Positions 14,978-20,997 of a stretch of DNA of 21,399 nt are shown one piece after another. The stretch covers positions 1-21,399 of IMG/VR virus record IMGVR_UViG_3300044295_000326. One strand, given 5' to 3'. Position numbers and translations under genes: made by a program. Under the pieces are notes generated by a model. The model searched no databases and was not told the DNA's origin. It worked only from the letters and a program-made list of their open reading frames with translations. This DNA comes from a virus. Each line of letters starts with the position of its first letter. Position 1 is the stretch's first letter.

Positions 14978-15010
14978 CGCTCGCCTCGTCCGTGTTTTGA
15001 AGGATGAAAG

Positions 15011-15280
15011 TTAGAATTCAGGAGCAACCCAGTGGATGCTCTTCTTGAAGTGTTCCATCGCCTCAGACACAACATCCGGCGGAACGTGAGTTGGAGTGAA
15101 GTCCTTGTGTCCGTTCGACCGCCAGACCTTCTCAAACCAGATCCGATGCCGCCTGCTAGGTCGAGACATCTGAGCGATATCTGTGAGCTTCACTCGCATA
15201 TCCTCAAGACAAATGAAGGTGTACCGGGTCTTCTCGGTATCAGAAGTCTCTCGAATCAAATCGAATCGCTTGTACATCAT
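15011..15280 (-). CDS. Hypothetical basic phage protein, 89 residues
   Basis: A short protein with alternating strands at the start (YKRFDLIRETS, TRYTFICLEDMRVKL), a basic SRPSRRHRIWFEKVW segment and a C-terminal helix (VVSEAMEHFKKSIHWV). The start overlaps the MazG-like gene stop (ATGA); the second codon is also ATG, so the exact start is uncertain by one residue. GGGGGA lies about 9 bases upstream. No function recognised. Confidence 0.6.
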   Translation of the reverse strand: MMYKRFDLIRETSDTEKTRYTFICLEDMRVKLTDIAQMSRPSRRHRIWFEKVWRSNGHKDFTPTHVPPDVVSEAMEHFKKSIHWVAPEF

Positions 15281-16158
15281 ACAACTTTTCCCCCGTGCTT
15301 GTGTTCGCGAGTGTGATTGAAAGCCATCTTCGCCTCGATCGCCTCGCCGACGCGAAGTTTGTAGGCACCGGCCATGTCGTGAATTCGGATGACGGTATCA
15401 GCCAACTCGGCTTCCAGTCCCGTGAACTCCGGGATCTTGTCGTCCGGCGGATTGCCGTGACGAATCGCCTCAAGAGCCTCACTGAGTTCGGAGTGAATCA
15501 GAGCGATGAGGGATGATTGGATGACTGACTTCGTGAAGTTCTGAAACTTCGAGTCGACGTGGCGCCCCGCGACTTTCCATAAGTCGCCTCGCTCTTGCCA
15601 CCAGCCTTTTCCCTGAGCCCATTCATGAACTTCAAGACTGCGACGATTGAACTGAGCAACGTAGCTGCCGTCTTCGAGTCGGTTGAGCTTCTCGTGAAGT
15701 CGGTCGCGCTCCTGAGTGAGTTCTCGAATCTGCTCTCGCAACCCAGACGCCTGCGACGCGAACTGCTCGGCGGCGTGAAGTGCTTCGCGAGTGCTTGCAA
15801 GTTCCTGCTCCTGCTCGGCGAGGCGTTCTGCTCGGGCTAGATGATTCTCACTGAGAGCCTCGAAGTAATTGCAAATCCGACTTACGAGAGTGTGATCTGC
15901 CCACGCTTCGGCCTCTGCTTTCTGGATTCCAGACGACTTCCGAAAGACACTACACACCCTGCCTGTGAAACCCCAAAACTTATTTCTCTCAAGCTGTAAT
16001 TCGTGAGCCGCAGCCTGTGCCGCATTCCGCTCCTGCATGAGTTCCGCGACACGCTCGCCCTGAGCGACAACCTCTTCAGCCAACTCGGCCTCGCGCCTGC
16101 TGGCTCCGAACATGAAACGTGAGATGTCGGCCATGAACCGACAGAAACGATTCCCCAT
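15277..16158 (-). CDS. Coiled-coil protein with C-terminal MazG-like pyrophosphohydrolase domain
   Basis: 293 residues from the ATG at 16158, chosen for AGGAG 8 bases upstream; a longer frame reaches 16188. Residues about 25-170 are heptad-rich, Glu/Ala/Gln-dominated helices (AELAEEVVAQGERVAELMQER; LREQIRELTQERDRLHEKLNRLE). The C-terminus carries the all-alpha NTP pyrophosphohydrolase motif: E224-LSE227, then E251-LAD254, matching ExxE-x(12-28)-ExxD, with a HSELSEALEAI helix. MazG-like enzymes hydrolyse NTPs or dNTPs to monophosphates, and phages use them to alter host nucleotide or alarmone pools. The long coiled coil before the domain is unusual. The AGGAG lies inside a 25-bp sequence repeated at 16630-16654. 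Confidence 0.75.
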   Translation of the reverse strand: MGNRFCRFMADISRFMFGASRREAELAEEVVAQGERVAELMQERNAAQAAAHELQLERNKFWGFTGRVCSVFRKSSGIQKAEAEAWADHTLVSRICNYFEALSENHLARAERLAEQEQELASTREALHAAEQFASQASGLREQIRELTQERDRLHEKLNRLEDGSYVAQFNRRSLEVHEWAQGKGWWQERGDLWKVAGRHVDSKFQNFTKSVIQSSLIALIHSELSEALEAIRHGNPPDDKIPEFTGLEAELADTVIRIHDMAGAYKLRVGEAIEAKMAFNHTREHKHGGKVV

Positions 16159-16183
16159 TACTTTGACTCCTGAAAAGAACGTG
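16159..16183. repeat. 25-bp direct repeat, copy 1
   Basis: Identical to 16630-16654 over 25 bases. This copy lies in the gap between the 124-residue gene and the MazG-like gene and carries the AGGAG ribosome site for the latter. The two copies bracket the 124-residue gene. Confidence 0.85.
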
Positions 16184-16184
16184 C

Positions 16185-16559
16185 TCAAGAAAAGCAGCTC
16201 GCGATTGCTGATCGCTGCGTCTTGAATTTGAAGTTGAAATTGATTGAAAAGTTCGAATCGTCATACACATAAAACAGCGGAGTTCGCTCCTCGCGAATGA
16301 CGCGAGCAAACAGTAGCAACTCAATATCTTCCGGCCCGTACTCCACGAACCGATGGCTGACTTTCACGCTGTACCTGTTGACGACGAGCCCATTCGGTAA
16401 CACAAACCGACCAGTCGGCTTGTCAATTTCCATGTGCTGATTCGCCTGAATCCTGAAGTCCTGACGAACCACGCTCGGGTAGCCAAGCAGTGGGGTAACA
16501 ACGCTGGCTCTTTTGAGTAGCTCCAAGTTGTTGGGATGAGTTACTATGACTTTTGGCAT
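16185..16559 (-). CDS. Hypothetical phage protein in a repeat-flanked cassette
   Basis: 124 residues from the ATG at 16559 (GGAAG 5 bases upstream). An in-frame ATG at 16571 has AGGA only one base away and is less likely. The protein is beta-rich (IDKPTGRFVLPNGLVVNRYSVKVSHRFVEYG) with an aliphatic helix (EDIELLLFARVIREE) and an aromatic tail (YDDSNFSINFNFKFK). No family recognised. The gene is flanked by perfect 25-bp direct repeats, which suggests insertion as a single-gene cassette. Confidence 0.65.
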   Translation of the reverse strand: MPKVIVTHPNNLELLKRASVVTPLLGYPSVVRQDFRIQANQHMEIDKPTGRFVLPNGLVVNRYSVKVSHRFVEYGPEDIELLLFARVIREERTPLFYVYDDSNFSINFNFKFKTQRSAIASCFS

Positions 16560-16628
16560 TACTGCTTCCATTCCTATTGATTTTCGCGATTACCACCGAG
16601 ACCACTCGCGATCTGCCTCGGTTTCTTG

Positions 16629-17108
16629 CTACTTTGACTCCTGAAAAGAACGTGATGACAACACTCTCATGACTCCAGGTATCTCCCAATCTCTGAGGTA
16701 CTTGGCCCTTTCCCCAGCCTTCGTGAGCCTCGAACTCCGCGAGAAGGCGTGAGTGTGAAGACGAGGGGATGGAAGAATCGCAACAGGTCTCCCTTGAAAC
16801 GGGTAGGAATTGATTCCGCGAGGCGAGCGAAGCGACAATCCGATCTTCTCAACGAAGCCTGCGGGGCGTTCGATGTAGTGATTCGCCCAATCAAGATACA
16901 TGTCTGACGGCGAATTGAAGTGAATCCCGGCAACCCTTGGCTCTTCAACCCCTCGCTCGGCCATCAGTCGCTTGAGATTATCCGCCGCTGATTGGGCAAC
17001 AGAATTCCCAGAAGCCATGTCAACTCCAACGCGAGAAGGCTGCTCGCCCCACGATCCGGGGACGTGAAAGCCACTGCTCAGGCCGAGTTCGGTGTCATTT
17101 CTGTTCAT
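16629..17108 (-). CDS. Hypothetical phage protein, 159 residues
   Basis: The start at 17108 has AGGAG 8 bases upstream. A polar N-terminus is followed by a helical MASGNSVAQSAADNLKRLMAERG segment and HFNSPSDMYLDWANHYIERP. The C-terminus is basic and Ser/Arg-rich (HAFSRSSRLTKAGERAKYLRDW). The final residues lie within the 25-bp direct repeat. No family recognised. Confidence 0.65.
   Translation of the reverse strand: MNRNDTELGLSSGFHVPGSWGEQPSRVGVDMASGNSVAQSAADNLKRLMAERGVEEPRVAGIHFNSPSDMYLDWANHYIERPAGFVEKIGLSLRSPRGINSYPFQGRPVAILPSPRLHTHAFSRSSRLTKAGERAKYLRDWEIPGVMRVLSSRSFQESK
16630..16654. repeat. 25-bp direct repeat, copy 2
   Basis: Identical to 16159-16183. Here, on the minus strand, it encodes the last residues of the 159-residue gene (SRSFQESK and its TAG stop), so the repeat is coding in one copy and a ribosome-site leader in the other. 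Confidence 0.85.
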
Positions 17109-17136
17109 TCACACTACTCCTGTTATGAGTCTCGAA

Positions 17137-17757
17137 CTACTTAGTTGCCAGACAGTCAATTTTCGGAACGCAGTCCGAGTTGTATTTGTCATACGCGAAT
17201 TCACATGAAGTGCGAATGTCGCATCCGCCACAGCACGTCTCGCCGGGGACTCCAAGCGACTCCAGCAGACGCAGGTTCTCACTCCACTCTGCGGCATCAG
17301 CACGGGCTCTTGAAAGCTGCTCCTCACATTCCGCGACGCGACTTTTCAAATTGTTGATCCAAGCGACAGCATTCCTCTTGGCGCGGTCGACTGTTTGCTC
17401 ACGACTTACCGAGTAAGTGTTGTCGTACATTAACTCGCCGTCGTGAGTGCAATTTGGCCAGCCAAGTTTCTCGCACTGCTTCTCGACGATCTTCCCACCT
17501 TCGTAGGTGTAAACCGTCATCGACGCCTCGAAAGTGTCTGGCTGCTGAATGAGTTCCAGAAGCCTTTCCGGGCTCTCCTCGAACTCCTTCATATACCTCT
17601 TCAGGGCGGCATTGCTCGTGTCACGCTTAGTGATTCGACCATCTCTCTCAATCGCGATGATCTTGGAAATGTACGGCGAGCCAATCCAAATTTGGCCTTC
17701 AACAACTTGGACAATGTGCCCAATGCGATAGTGATCCTTAACCGCTTTCCAGCCCAT
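17137..17757 (-). CDS. Hypothetical phage protein with C-terminal cysteine cluster
   Basis: 206 residues from the ATG at 17757 with GAGG 8 bases upstream. The N-terminus (WKAVKDHYRIGHIVQVVEGQIWIGSPYISKIIAI) resembles a conserved phage domain of unknown role that I recall from other phages. A helical middle with a heptad-like stretch (LKSRVAECEEQLSRARADAAEWSENL) leads to a Cys-rich tail: CCGGCDIRTSC, then single Cys at NSDCVPKIDC, a likely metal site. Nothing identifies a reaction. Confidence 0.7.
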   Translation of the reverse strand: MGWKAVKDHYRIGHIVQVVEGQIWIGSPYISKIIAIERDGRITKRDTSNAALKRYMKEFEESPERLLELIQQPDTFEASMTVYTYEGGKIVEKQCEKLGWPNCTHDGELMYDNTYSVSREQTVDRAKRNAVAWINNLKSRVAECEEQLSRARADAAEWSENLRLLESLGVPGETCCGGCDIRTSCEFAYDKYNSDCVPKIDCLATK

Positions 17758-17775
17758 AACAATCACCTCGAAAAT

Positions 17776-18015
17776 CTACTCATCAAGTATCAAAACGCCG
17801 CCATTCACATCAAGCGTCCTCTCAAGACGCTCCAGCTTGATCTTCTCCGCCTCAGCCTTGATGGCAGCCGGGCTCGGCGGATTCGCCTTCAACTCCAGAA
17901 AACAGTCCCCACACATCGGGCCGCGAAGACCGTGAAGGGCACCGATCGCCACGCACCCAATCGCACCACATGAAACACACTTCCTGCCCGGCAGCCTCAC
18001 AATCCTTTTCGACAT
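17776..18015 (-). CDS. Small zinc-ribbon-like protein
   Basis: 79 residues starting MSKRIVRL at 18015; the ATG shares a base with the upstream stop (TGATG). CVSCGAIGC near the start and MCGDCFLEL form two Cys pairs about 22 residues apart. A Lys/Glu-rich helix (AAIKAEAEKIKLERLERTL) follows. This looks like a small phage zinc-ribbon protein, possibly nucleic-acid binding. Function unknown. Confidence 0.65.
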   Translation of the reverse strand: MSKRIVRLPGRKCVSCGAIGCVAIGALHGLRGPMCGDCFLELKANPPSPAAIKAEAEKIKLERLERTLDVNGGVLILDE

Positions 18016-18404
18016 CAGTTCTCGCTCCCGTCGCAACAAGCCCGCTTCGCCACCATCCGACCGACGTGAACGTGACGGCCAGCAAGCTCACTCGAACTCT
18101 TCTCGCCATGCCGGCGGCACATCTCCTCACACCGCTCGCAAACCAAATACTCGCCCGGCGGTGACTCGAAGAACTCCACTCGATTGTCCCGATGCCCGTG
18201 ATTCGCTCCGTTCCCACACCAGAAATCAACGTGGTCGTGAGACCAATCGCCACCCCTCAAAAACGTCACCCCAAACCGGACGCGATGCAGCAGCACGCCC
18301 CGACTGCTCTTCGCGAATGGAACCGACCGAACCCATGCCACCGCGCGTTTTGAATAGTCAGAAAGAACGCGGAGACGAGGCGAACGAAGCAGGGGGATCT
18401 TCAT
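18015..18404 (-). CDS. Basic His/Cys-rich small protein, unknown
   Basis: 129 residues from the ATG at 18404, whose ATGA overlaps the upstream stop. A GTG at 18416 would add four. It is very basic (RSPRLRVLSDYSKRAVAWVRSV) with a His/Cys-containing C-half (CERCEEMCRRHG, HVHVGRMVAKRACC) that could bind zinc. Both ends overlap neighbours, so it belongs to a coupled set of three small genes. Confidence 0.55.
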   Translation of the reverse strand: MKIPLLRSPRLRVLSDYSKRAVAWVRSVPFAKSSRGVLLHRVRFGVTFLRGGDWSHDHVDFWCGNGANHGHRDNRVEFFESPPGEYLVCERCEEMCRRHGEKSSSELAGRHVHVGRMVAKRACCDGSEN

Positions 18405-18931
18405 GCTGTCATCCACTCATTCTCACCCTGAACCACAACAAAGCAAAACGGCCAATCAAGACCAATCTCAAGAACTCCATTGACGTCGTGAATCCCCATG
18501 AAGCCGCTGGCGTGAACCGCCCTGATCAGGCCCTCGGCTTTGTTGAATAGCGGATGAGGACGGAACTTCGGCTTTACTCGAAGACCGACTCGCCAATCAG
18601 GGTTCGCAACGGCAGTAGGCTCAGTGGCCGGAGCGACAGACTCAGCGCGGGACTCAGCAGTAGAACCCGACACTTCTTGATGATGCCGCGAACTCGAACT
18701 CAGGCGCGTGACCAACGCATCGGCCAGCTCGTCGGCAATGTTCACTGCATAACTCGCAATCGCACTCCCGCTCATATCAGCATTGCTGGAAAGAACCCCC
18801 TGCATCGCCATCGCCGCAAACAACTCCCGCTTCGTGAGGCCCAGCTCGAAACAAACATTCGGCTCAGCCTCTGGAATGTGAAACGCCGCATCAGTACCAA
18901 GATCAATGCCATTGCGTTTTATTTCAGCCAT
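18401..18931 (-). CDS. Hypothetical phage protein, 176 residues
   Basis: The start at 18931 is preceded by GAGGTGTTTTG. The segment LTKRELFAAMAMQGVLSS with a following helix rich in Ala/Asp (AIASYAVNIADELADALVTRL) resembles a short domain common in phage early proteins of unknown function. A Ser/Glu/Ala-rich linker leads to a C-terminal part (VGLRVKPKFRPH ... VLEIGLDWPFCFVVVQGENEW) that looks like a small beta fold. It is coupled to the next gene by a 4-base overlap. Confidence 0.65.
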   Translation of the reverse strand: MAEIKRNGIDLGTDAAFHIPEAEPNVCFELGLTKRELFAAMAMQGVLSSNADMSGSAIASYAVNIADELADALVTRLSSSSRHHQEVSGSTAESRAESVAPATEPTAVANPDWRVGLRVKPKFRPHPLFNKAEGLIRAVHASGFMGIHDVNGVLEIGLDWPFCFVVVQGENEWMTA

Positions 18932-18960
18932 CAAAACACCTCGCCAAACTCAAGTCGTGA

Positions 18961-19014
18961 AAAGGGACGCGAAAGAACCACAAAGCTCGCGAAAGGTCGC
19001 CAAAGGTCGCCAAG
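18961..19014. promoter_or_regulatory. Helically phased A-tracts (probable bent DNA) in an intergenic gap
   Basis: On the plus strand AAAG recurs at 18961, 18972, 18982, 18992 and 19002, with AAG at 19012: five or six A-tracts with a period of about 10 bases. Two of the units are identical (GGTCGCCAAA / GGTCGCCAAG). Phased short A-tracts curve DNA, often near promoters. The curvature is inferred from spacing and the tracts are short (three A). Confidence 0.5.
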
Positions 19015-19016
19015 CA

Positions 19017-19424
19017 TCACACGCCAACTTCAGAATCAGCCTGAATCAACATCGCCTCAGACGAGAGACGTGAACCGAGATCAACAGTGATGGGCTTCTC
19101 GTCAACCAACTCGCCACTCGGCTGAACTGGCTCCAGAACAGGCTCACTCACTGCCTCGTCGCGAATCACCGGCTCATCAACAGCGCTGCACACAAGGCCG
19201 GAAGCGGAGGTTGAAACGGGAGCAGGGACGGGCTCCAACTCATCACGCAATCGCGAAGTTCCACGCAATCCAACACCGTGCATCAGACGCTCATAAGCAC
19301 GAGCAAACGTCTCGATGTTATTCACATCGCAGAACTTGATGTGCTCCAAGATCCGAACAGCAGCCGCTCGCTCCAAATCAGACAGGGACGCACTTGAAGA
19401 AGAATTTGAAACAGAAACGCTCAT
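19017..19424 (-). CDS. Hypothetical acidic protein, first gene of the leftward operon
   Basis: 135 residues. A Ser-rich start (MSVSVSNSSSSASLSDLERAA) is followed by a helix (VRILEHIKFCDVNNIETFARAYERLMHG). The remainder is Pro/Glu/Val-rich and probably disordered (EPVPAPVSTS, VIRDEAVSEPVLEPVQ). GGAGAG lies about 7 bases before the ATG. As the first gene after the control region it may be an early product; no function recognised. Confidence 0.6.
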   Translation of the reverse strand: MSVSVSNSSSSASLSDLERAAAVRILEHIKFCDVNNIETFARAYERLMHGVGLRGTSRLRDELEPVPAPVSTSASGLVCSAVDEPVIRDEAVSEPVLEPVQPSGELVDEKPITVDLGSRLSSEAMLIQADSEVGV

Positions 19425-19551
19425 AACACTCTCTCCATGAAGGGAAGGAACTGGAAACAGGCTGGAAATAGCCAGAAAATGCTCGCGAAAGGCGGGTCAG
19501 GAGCCAGCGAGGGCCAGCGATTCACCAGCGATGTGCTCGTGATGCGGCGGG

Positions 19552-19578
19552 TTTTAAGGGGTGAAAATTAGATGTCAA
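19552..19578 (-). promoter_or_regulatory. Candidate leftward promoter
   Basis: On the minus strand TTGACA (19578-19573) is a perfect -35 box, followed after 15 bases by TTAAAA (19557-19552), a weak -10 box with spacing shorter than ideal. It lies about 130 bases before the first leftward gene (ATG at 19424) and next to the paired GAGGAAAA units and an inverted repeat. No other -35 of this quality was seen here. Confidence 0.4.
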
Positions 19579-19819
19579 ACGAGGAAAACGAGGAAAATCG
19601 AAAATTGATACAAGATCGCTTCATCTAATTGGGGTAGGAGTCCCACGCGACCCCCGGGGGTGTGGTTCAAGCCTGGACGGATCGCCATCTGTTTCCGCCG
19701 CCTCGGTCTTCGGATCATCATTCCCGGCCTCATCCCGTCGTCCTGCCGCTCTCGGTGCTCATCATCTGGCTGCCATGCCTCGACGATGGCCGACCTCGCA
19801 GGCGATTGATGCGGCGGCG

Positions 19820-19845
19820 TGTCAGTGAGGGACCCCTTACTGACA
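19820..19845. other. Perfect 11-bp hairpin
   Basis: TGTCAGTGAGG and CCTTACTGACA form an 11-bp stem (one G-T) with a GACC loop. There is no T tract on either side, so it is not a simple terminator; a protein-binding site or origin structure is more likely. Confidence 0.5.
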
Positions 19846-19998
19846 GGCAGGAAGGCGGGTGAAGACATGCAAGGGAAGGCCGAGCTAACTTTTCAACCTG
19901 CCGAAAGGCGGTTTTGGGGTTTCAGTACGGGATCAGACCGAGAGCTTCACGCGGGCGGGCGATCACGCGCGAAATTAAAACGGACAAAGATGTCTGAT

Positions 19999-20038
19999 TG
20001 TTGCGAAATGCAACACTCGGCTGTTGCAAAATGCAGCA
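19999..20038. repeat. Twin hairpin repeat TGTTGC-n5-GCAACA
   Basis: Two units, 23 bases apart: TGTTGC-GAAAT-GCAACA (19999-20015, perfect) and TGTTGC-AAAAT-GCAGCA (20022-20038, one G-T). Tandem dyads at two-turn spacing resemble operators or replication iterons. Confidence 0.55.
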
Positions 20039-20046
20039 CTCCGCCT

Positions 20047-20095
20047 CGGTCCTCGGTCCTCGGTCTCACGTGTCGGTCCTCGGTCCTCGGTCTCA
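20047..20095. repeat. Tandem heptamer array CGGTCCT/CGGTCTC
   Basis: A 22-base unit (CGGTCCT, CGGTCCT, CGGTCTCA) occurs twice exactly, at 20047-20068 and 20074-20095, separated by CGTGT. Each unit ends in TCGGTCTC, the inverse of the GAGACCGA motif in the recombinase control region. Confidence 0.7.
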
Positions 20096-20152
20096 TCTTC
20101 TTCCTGCCTCGCGCGTGATTGAAGCGGAGAGGCGGCATCGGTCGTTGCTCCT

Positions 20153-20185
20153 TCGATCCTCGGCTTCCCTCGATCCTCGGCTTCC
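20153..20185. repeat. 16-bp tandem repeat TCGATCCTCGGCTTCC
   Basis: Two exact copies at 20153-20168 and 20170-20185, one base apart. They share CCTCGG with the heptamer array just upstream and with TCGGTCCTCGGCTTCGG at 20243-20259. Confidence 0.65.
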
Positions 20186-20250
20186 TGCATGGCCATCATC
20201 ATCGAGCATCGAGCGGCGTGCGTCGGTGCGTCGTGCGTCGCGTCGGTCCT

Positions 20251-20270
20251 CGGCTTCGGTCTCGAAGCCG
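20251..20270. other. 8-bp perfect hairpin containing TCGGTCTC
   Basis: CGGCTTCG-GTCT-CGAAGCCG. The left arm plus loop include TCGGTCTC (20256-20263), the motif shared with the heptamer array and the recombinase control region. Confidence 0.5.
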
Positions 20271-20441
20271 TCAAGGCTGCTGATGATGCGAGGCAGGCGG
20301 GCCGCGAACCGTGCGCGCTGTTAGTGATAGGAGCGAGGTGGGAGGTTGGTGGGATGCGGAAGGGGGGGTGATGCGAGGAGTGATGTGAGTGGCGATGTTA
20401 AATTAGTGCTTTCTTATAGTGCGAGGCGAAAGTAGTCAAAA

Positions 20442-20468
20442 TGACGTCACTTTTGAAAAGTGTCGTCA
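20442..20468. promoter_or_regulatory. 27-bp near-perfect palindrome, operator candidate
   Basis: TGACG(T)CACTTTT-G-AAAAGTG(T)CGTCA: 12 of 13 positions pair around a central G. GTCAAAA repeats flank it at 20435-20441 and 20465-20471. This is typical of a dimeric repressor site upstream of the rightward genes. On the minus strand it is followed by TTTTGAC, so a terminator reading is also possible. Confidence 0.55.
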
Positions 20469-20670
20469 AAACAAACTTCCAAAAAAGATGGAAAAGGTAA
20501 GTGGTTGTGGTGATTGTGGTTGCGTCGAATCAAATTGAGTTTGCGAGGTGTTTTGAATGTGTCGGGCGGAATCTAGTGTGGCAAGTCGTTTTTTTTGGCC
20601 GTATATGGGGACAGGTCGGTGTTTTGATGGCTGAAAACAAGGGTTTGCGGGTGCTGAAACCAACGGAAAG

Positions 20671-20686
20671 GCGAGGTGCTGTGATG
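20671..20686 (+). repeat. 16-bp ribosome-site/start repeat, copy 1
   Basis: GCGAGGTGCTGTGATG, containing the Shine-Dalgarno GAGG and the ATG of the 77-residue gene. It is identical to 20974-20989. Confidence 0.75.
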
Positions 20687-20917
20687 CGGATTGGAACCAC
20701 AAAGAGCGGTGAGCTGGTCGAAATTGTTGAGTGCGTCGATGGGTATTCGCGGTCGATCGCTGTGGGCGGGGAGTTGTGCTCTTATCAGTTTTACGGGCCA
20801 ACGATCGAGGGCGTGGCGCGGAAGGTCGTGGAAAGAGGCCGCGAGTGGCTTGAGCCGTGGGAGAAGGTCGGGCGGCGGGTTGTCGATGTGATGCGACGGA
20901 CGGCTGCGGCGAAGTGA
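20684..20917 (+). CDS. Hypothetical rightward early protein, 77 residues
   Basis: MRIGTTKSGELVEIVECVDG begins a short protein with a C-terminal basic helix (VARKVVERGREWLEPWEKVGRRVVDVMRR). I chose the ATG at 20684 because GAGG lies 7 bases upstream. An in-frame ATG at 20627, in the recurring GTTTTGATGG motif, would add 19 residues but has a weaker ribosome site. The 16 bases up to and including this ATG recur exactly before the next gene. The coding frame shows the same GAG/GCG/CGG-rich codon use as other genes. No family recognised. Confidence 0.6.
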   Translation: MRIGTTKSGELVEIVECVDGYSRSIAVGGELCSYQFYGPTIEGVARKVVERGREWLEPWEKVGRRVVDVMRRTAAAK

Positions 20918-20949
20918 GAGCGAGGGCGAGTTGTGGCGTTGGTGTTTTG

Positions 20950-20997
20950 ATGGGTGACAACAACAAGAACGAAGCGAGGTGCTGTGATGAATGTTGA
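20950..20997 (+). CDS. Overlapping leader mini-ORF MGDNNKNEARCCDEC
   Basis: Fifteen codons and TGA starting in GGTGTTTTGATGGGTGA. It runs through the ribosome site and overlaps the first 11 bases of the next gene in another frame, an arrangement typical of translational coupling or a regulatory leader peptide. Three of its 15 residues are Cys. Translation is unproven. Confidence 0.35.
   Translation: MGDNNKNEARCCDEC
20974..20989 (+). repeat. 16-bp ribosome-site/start repeat, copy 2
   Basis: Identical to 20671-20686, including the ATG of the gene at 20987. Confidence 0.75.

Larger units (their letters stand above)
19425..20683. other. Non-coding control/origin-like region
   Basis: About 1.26 kb with no convincing gene: the frames found here are low-complexity Arg/Ser/Pro translations of repeats. 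It separates leftward from rightward genes. It holds a TTGACA box (leftward), paired GAGGAAAA(C/T) units (19581-19598), a 9-bp inverted repeat AATTAGATG/CATCTAATT (19566-19574 and 19622-19630), a CCCCCGGGGG palindrome, an 11-bp hairpin (19820-19845), twin hairpins (19999-20038), GGTCCTCGG tandem repeats (20047-20263), a 27-bp palindrome (20442-20468) and a T8 run near 20590. This is typical of a phage early control or replication-origin region. Confidence 0.6.

Noticed and set aside
19640-19680. tRNA T-arm-like GTGGTTCAAGCC as a possible attachment site
   Set aside because: The flanking bases do not form a 5-bp T-stem and no acceptor stem partner was found.
19900-19920. Plus-strand terminator CTGCC-GAAA-GGCGG-TTTT
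   Set aside because: Stem of only 5 bp with a G-T pair and no convincing upstream plus-strand gene to terminate.
20047-20263. CRISPR array
   Set aside because: Repeats are 7-22 bases with spacers of only 1-5 bases and internally periodic; no cas genes are nearby.
19819-20324. Several overlapping small frames in the repeat region
   Set aside because: They translate the GGTCCTCGG repeats into Arg/Ser/Leu-rich sequence, lack ribosome sites and fit no strand pattern.
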